7,325 bases of DNA from Candidatus Woesearchaeota archaeon. Lineage in GTDB: Archaea > Nanobdellota > Nanobdellia > Woesearchaeales > UBA525. Below the pieces are notes generated by a model, which did not search any database, had not been told where the DNA came from, and worked only from the letters and a program-made list of their open reading frames with translations. Shown here in pieces: positions 5,368 through 7,325 of the stretch (position 1 is the first letter of the stretch; each line of letters starts with the position of its first letter). The DNA lies in contig JAJPEB010000067.1 of the NCBI GenBank assembly GCA_023252315.1, forward strand, positions 1-7,325, read 5' to 3'. Both the position numbers and the translations under genes were made by a program.

Positions 5368-5391
5368 CGCCCCCGGGATGCTTGCGCACAG

Positions 5392-7325
5392 ATGGCACGC
5401 AAGGGTGGGGTGCGCGGCAAGGCGGGAGCCAAGCCCGCGAAGACTGCAGGGGCTTCGGGCAAGTCCTCGTCCGCGATCGGCGAGTTCTCGTTCACGAGCA
5501 CGGAGCAGATCGACGTCTCGAAGAACATCATCGACCAGGTCGTGGGCCAGGAGGAGGCGGTCGAGATCATCCGCAAGGCGAGCGAGCAGCGCCGCCACGT
5601 GCTCCTCATCGGCGAGCCGGGCACCGGCAAGAGCATGCTCGGCCTCGCGCTCGCGGAGATGCTCCCCAAGGAGAAGCTCGTCGACGTGCTCGCGTTCCCG
5701 AACCAGAACGACGAGAACCTGCCGCTCATCCGCACGGTCAAGGCCGGCGAGGGCAGGCGCATCATCATGCAGGCGCGCCTCTCGGGCGAGAACGTCTTCC
5801 GCAACCAGGGCCTGCTCATGCTCGTGCTCGCGATCATCGCGATGATCGTGCCGTGGTGGGTCTTCAGCTCCTACACGAAGGACTACGGCGCGAGCGTCGG
5901 CTCGATCATGTTCCTCGCGTTCTTCATCGGCGGCATGATCTTCCTCGCGCTCGCGATCCTGTTCATGAACCTCGGCAAGAAGATGGGCCAGGGCAAGGTC
6001 GCGGTGCCCAAGATCGTGGTCGACAACTACCACCGGCAGGACGCGCCGTTCTACGACGCGACGGGCGCGCACGCGGGAGCGCTGCTGGGCGACGTGCTCC
6101 ACGACCCGTTCCAGTCGGGCGGCCTCGGCACGCCCGCGCACGAGCGCGTCGTCGCCGGCATGATGCACAAGGCGCACATGGGCGTGCTCTTCATCGACGA
6201 GATCGCGACGCTGCAGCCGCACACGCAGCAGGAGCTGCTGACAGCGATCCAGGAGGGCAAGTACGCGATCACGGGCCAGTCCGAGCGCTCGGCGGGCGCG
6301 ATGGTGCGCACCGAGCCCGTGCCCTGCAGGTTCATCCTCATCGCGGCGGGCAACCTCGACACGATCCAGCACATGCACCCGGCGCTGCGCTCGCGCATCC
6401 GCGGCTACGGCTACGAGGTGTACATGAGCGAGACCATGATCGACACCGCGGACAACCGCATGAAGATCGCGCGCTTCGTCGCGCAGGAGGTCCGCAAGGA
6501 CGGGCGCATCCCGCACTTCTCGCGCGCGGCTGCGGAGTACATCGTCAAGGAGGCGATGCGCCGCGCGAACCGCAAGGGCCACCTGACGCTGCGCCTGCGC
6601 GAGCTCGGCGGCCTCGTGCGCGCGGCGGGCGACCTCGCCACGTCCCGGGGCGCGAAGCTCGTCGAGCCCGAGCACATCGCGCTCGCGCGCAAGCTCGCGC
6701 GTCCGCTCGAGCAGCAGATCGCGGACAAGTACATCGAGCGCAAGAAGGAGTACGAGGTCATCCTGACCTCGGGCAAGATGACGGGCAGGGTCAACGGCCT
6801 CGCGGTCATCGGCTCGGGCAGCACCTTCTCTGGCATCATCCTGCCGATCGAGGCGCAGGTCACGCCCGGCGGCAAGTCGAGCGAGATCATCGCGACGGGC
6901 AAGCTCGGCGACATCGCGAAGGAGGCGGTCAAGAACGTGTCCGCGATCGTCAAGAAGTACTTCGGCGAGGACATCAAGGAGAAGTACGACATCCACGTCC
7001 AGTTCCTGCAGACCTACGAGGGCGTCGAGGGCGACTCGGCGTCGATCGCGGTCGCGATCACGATCATCAGCGCGCTCACCGACGTGCCGATCAAGCAGAA
7101 CTACGCGGTGACGGGCAGCCTCTCCGTGCGCGGCGACGTGTTGCCCGTGGGCGGCGTCTCCGCGAAGGTGGAGGCCGCGATCGAGGCGGGCATCGAGAAG
7201 GTCATCGTGCCGTTCAGCAACGTCCAGGACATCGTGATCGACGACGCGAACCTCAAGCGCATCCAGGTCATCCCCGTGCGCACGATCCAGGACGTCGTCG
7301 AGGAGCTCATGGACTGGACGGGCAA
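5392..7325 (+). CDS. lonB: Archaeal membrane-anchored ATP-dependent protease LonB, C-terminus cut by window edge
   Basis: LonB degrades unfolded and regulatory proteins at the cytoplasmic face of the membrane as an ATP-driven ring. The 644 visible residues contain an AAA+ module with Walker A GEPGTGKS (74-81). Two membrane helices (about 138-162 and 168-193) are inserted before Walker B VLFIDE (265-270). The sensor region AAGNLD (318-323) and Arg-rich ALRSRIRGYG (331-340) follow. The C-terminal Lon protease domain carries the Ser-Lys dyad, S549 in EGDSAS and K592 in SAKVEAA, so it looks active. TM insertion within the ATPase is characteristic of archaeal LonB and absent from bacterial LonA. 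The first 28 residues are a Gly/Ala/Lys-rich, probably disordered extension. Family members are about 620-650 residues, so little is missing past 7325. The ATG at 5392 sits 28 bases after a TATA box. Confidence 0.97.
   Translation, partial: MARKGGVRGKAGAKPAKTAGASGKSSSAIGEFSFTSTEQIDVSKNIIDQVVGQEEAVEIIRKASEQRRHVLLIGEPGTGKSMLGLALAEMLPKEKLVDVLAFPNQNDENLPLIRTVKAGEGRRIIMQARLSGENVFRNQGLLMLVLAIIAMIVPWWVFSSYTKDYGASVGSIMFLAFFIGGMIFLALAILFMNLGKKMGQGKVAVPKIVVDNYHRQDAPFYDATGAHAGALLGDVLHDPFQSGGLGTPAHERVVAGMMHKAHMGVLFIDEIATLQPHTQQELLTAIQEGKYAITGQSERSAGAMVRTEPVPCRFILIAAGNLDTIQHMHPALRSRIRGYGYEVYMSETMIDTADNRMKIARFVAQEVRKDGRIPHFSRAAAEYIVKEAMRRANRKGHLTLRLRELGGLVRAAGDLATSRGAKLVEPEHIALARKLARPLEQQIADKYIERKKEYEVILTSGKMTGRVNGLAVIGSGSTFSGIILPIEAQVTPGGKSSEIIATGKLGDIAKEAVKNVSAIVKKYFGEDIKEKYDIHVQFLQTYEGVEGDSASIAVAITIISALTDVPIKQNYAVTGSLSVRGDVLPVGGVSAKVEAAIEAGIEKVIVPFSNVQDIVIDDANLKRIQVIPVRTIQDVVEELMDWTG

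Noticed and set aside
5378..5380. ATG upstream of lonB
   Set aside because: It is out of frame with LonB and only about 14 bases from the TATA box, so probably not transcribed.
5359..6996. 545-codon open frame on the minus strand
   Set aside because: It is antisense to lonB, whose Walker motifs and Ser-Lys dyad prove the coding frame. Its product is an Arg/Asp/Leu/Ala-rich string typical of GC-rich shadow frames.

Overview
The window reads as chromosomal DNA of a GC-rich archaeon, roughly two thirds G+C by eye. Two lines of evidence support this. The gene ending the window is a membrane-anchored LonB-type protease, the archaeal form of Lon. In addition, most start codons lie about 24-29 bases downstream of an A/T-rich octamer (TATTTAAA, TTTTATAT, TATTTAT), which is the geometry of an archaeal TATA box driving a leaderless transcript. 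The lineage cannot be resolved further from this sequence alone; a DPANN-type or euryarchaeal genome are both possible.

Layout, left to right. The minus strand carries the first 112 codons of S-adenosylhomocysteine hydrolase (1-338), running off the left edge, then a double-hotdog acyl-CoA thioesterase-like protein (387-1466). A 111-base divergent promoter region separates the latter from a plus-strand CYTH-domain (CyaB-like) protein (1578-2141). The 3' end of the CYTH gene overlaps, tail to tail, a minus-strand PfkB-family kinase of adenosine kinase type (2074-3057). Next on the minus strand are a GCS2-family carboxylate-amine ligase with an unusual N-terminal 11-residue repeat (3101-4594) and a small membrane-anchored OB-fold protein (4629-4973). 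The 418 bases from 4974 to 5391 are clearly less GC-rich than the rest. They hold a possible tiny membrane protein (5194-5292), a hairpin/T-tract terminator and the lonB promoter. LonB (5392 to the right edge) is almost complete.

How the genes fit together. SAH hydrolase splits S-adenosylhomocysteine into homocysteine and adenosine, and an adenosine kinase would remove the adenosine and pull that reversible reaction forward. The two genes therefore plausibly form a methyl-cycle pair, although they are not adjacent and each has its own promoter. The GCS2-family ligase suggests gamma-glutamyl or related thiol/amide chemistry, but its substrate cannot be read from sequence. Most genes look monocistronic, with short intergenic gaps each containing a TATA box.

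I do not see a clear undescribed multi-gene defence or mobile system. The items most worth a second look are the 26-32-residue membrane ORF before lonB with a near-perfect Shine-Dalgarno and no ordinary start codon, the hendecad repeat on the ligase, and the membrane-tethered OB-fold protein.
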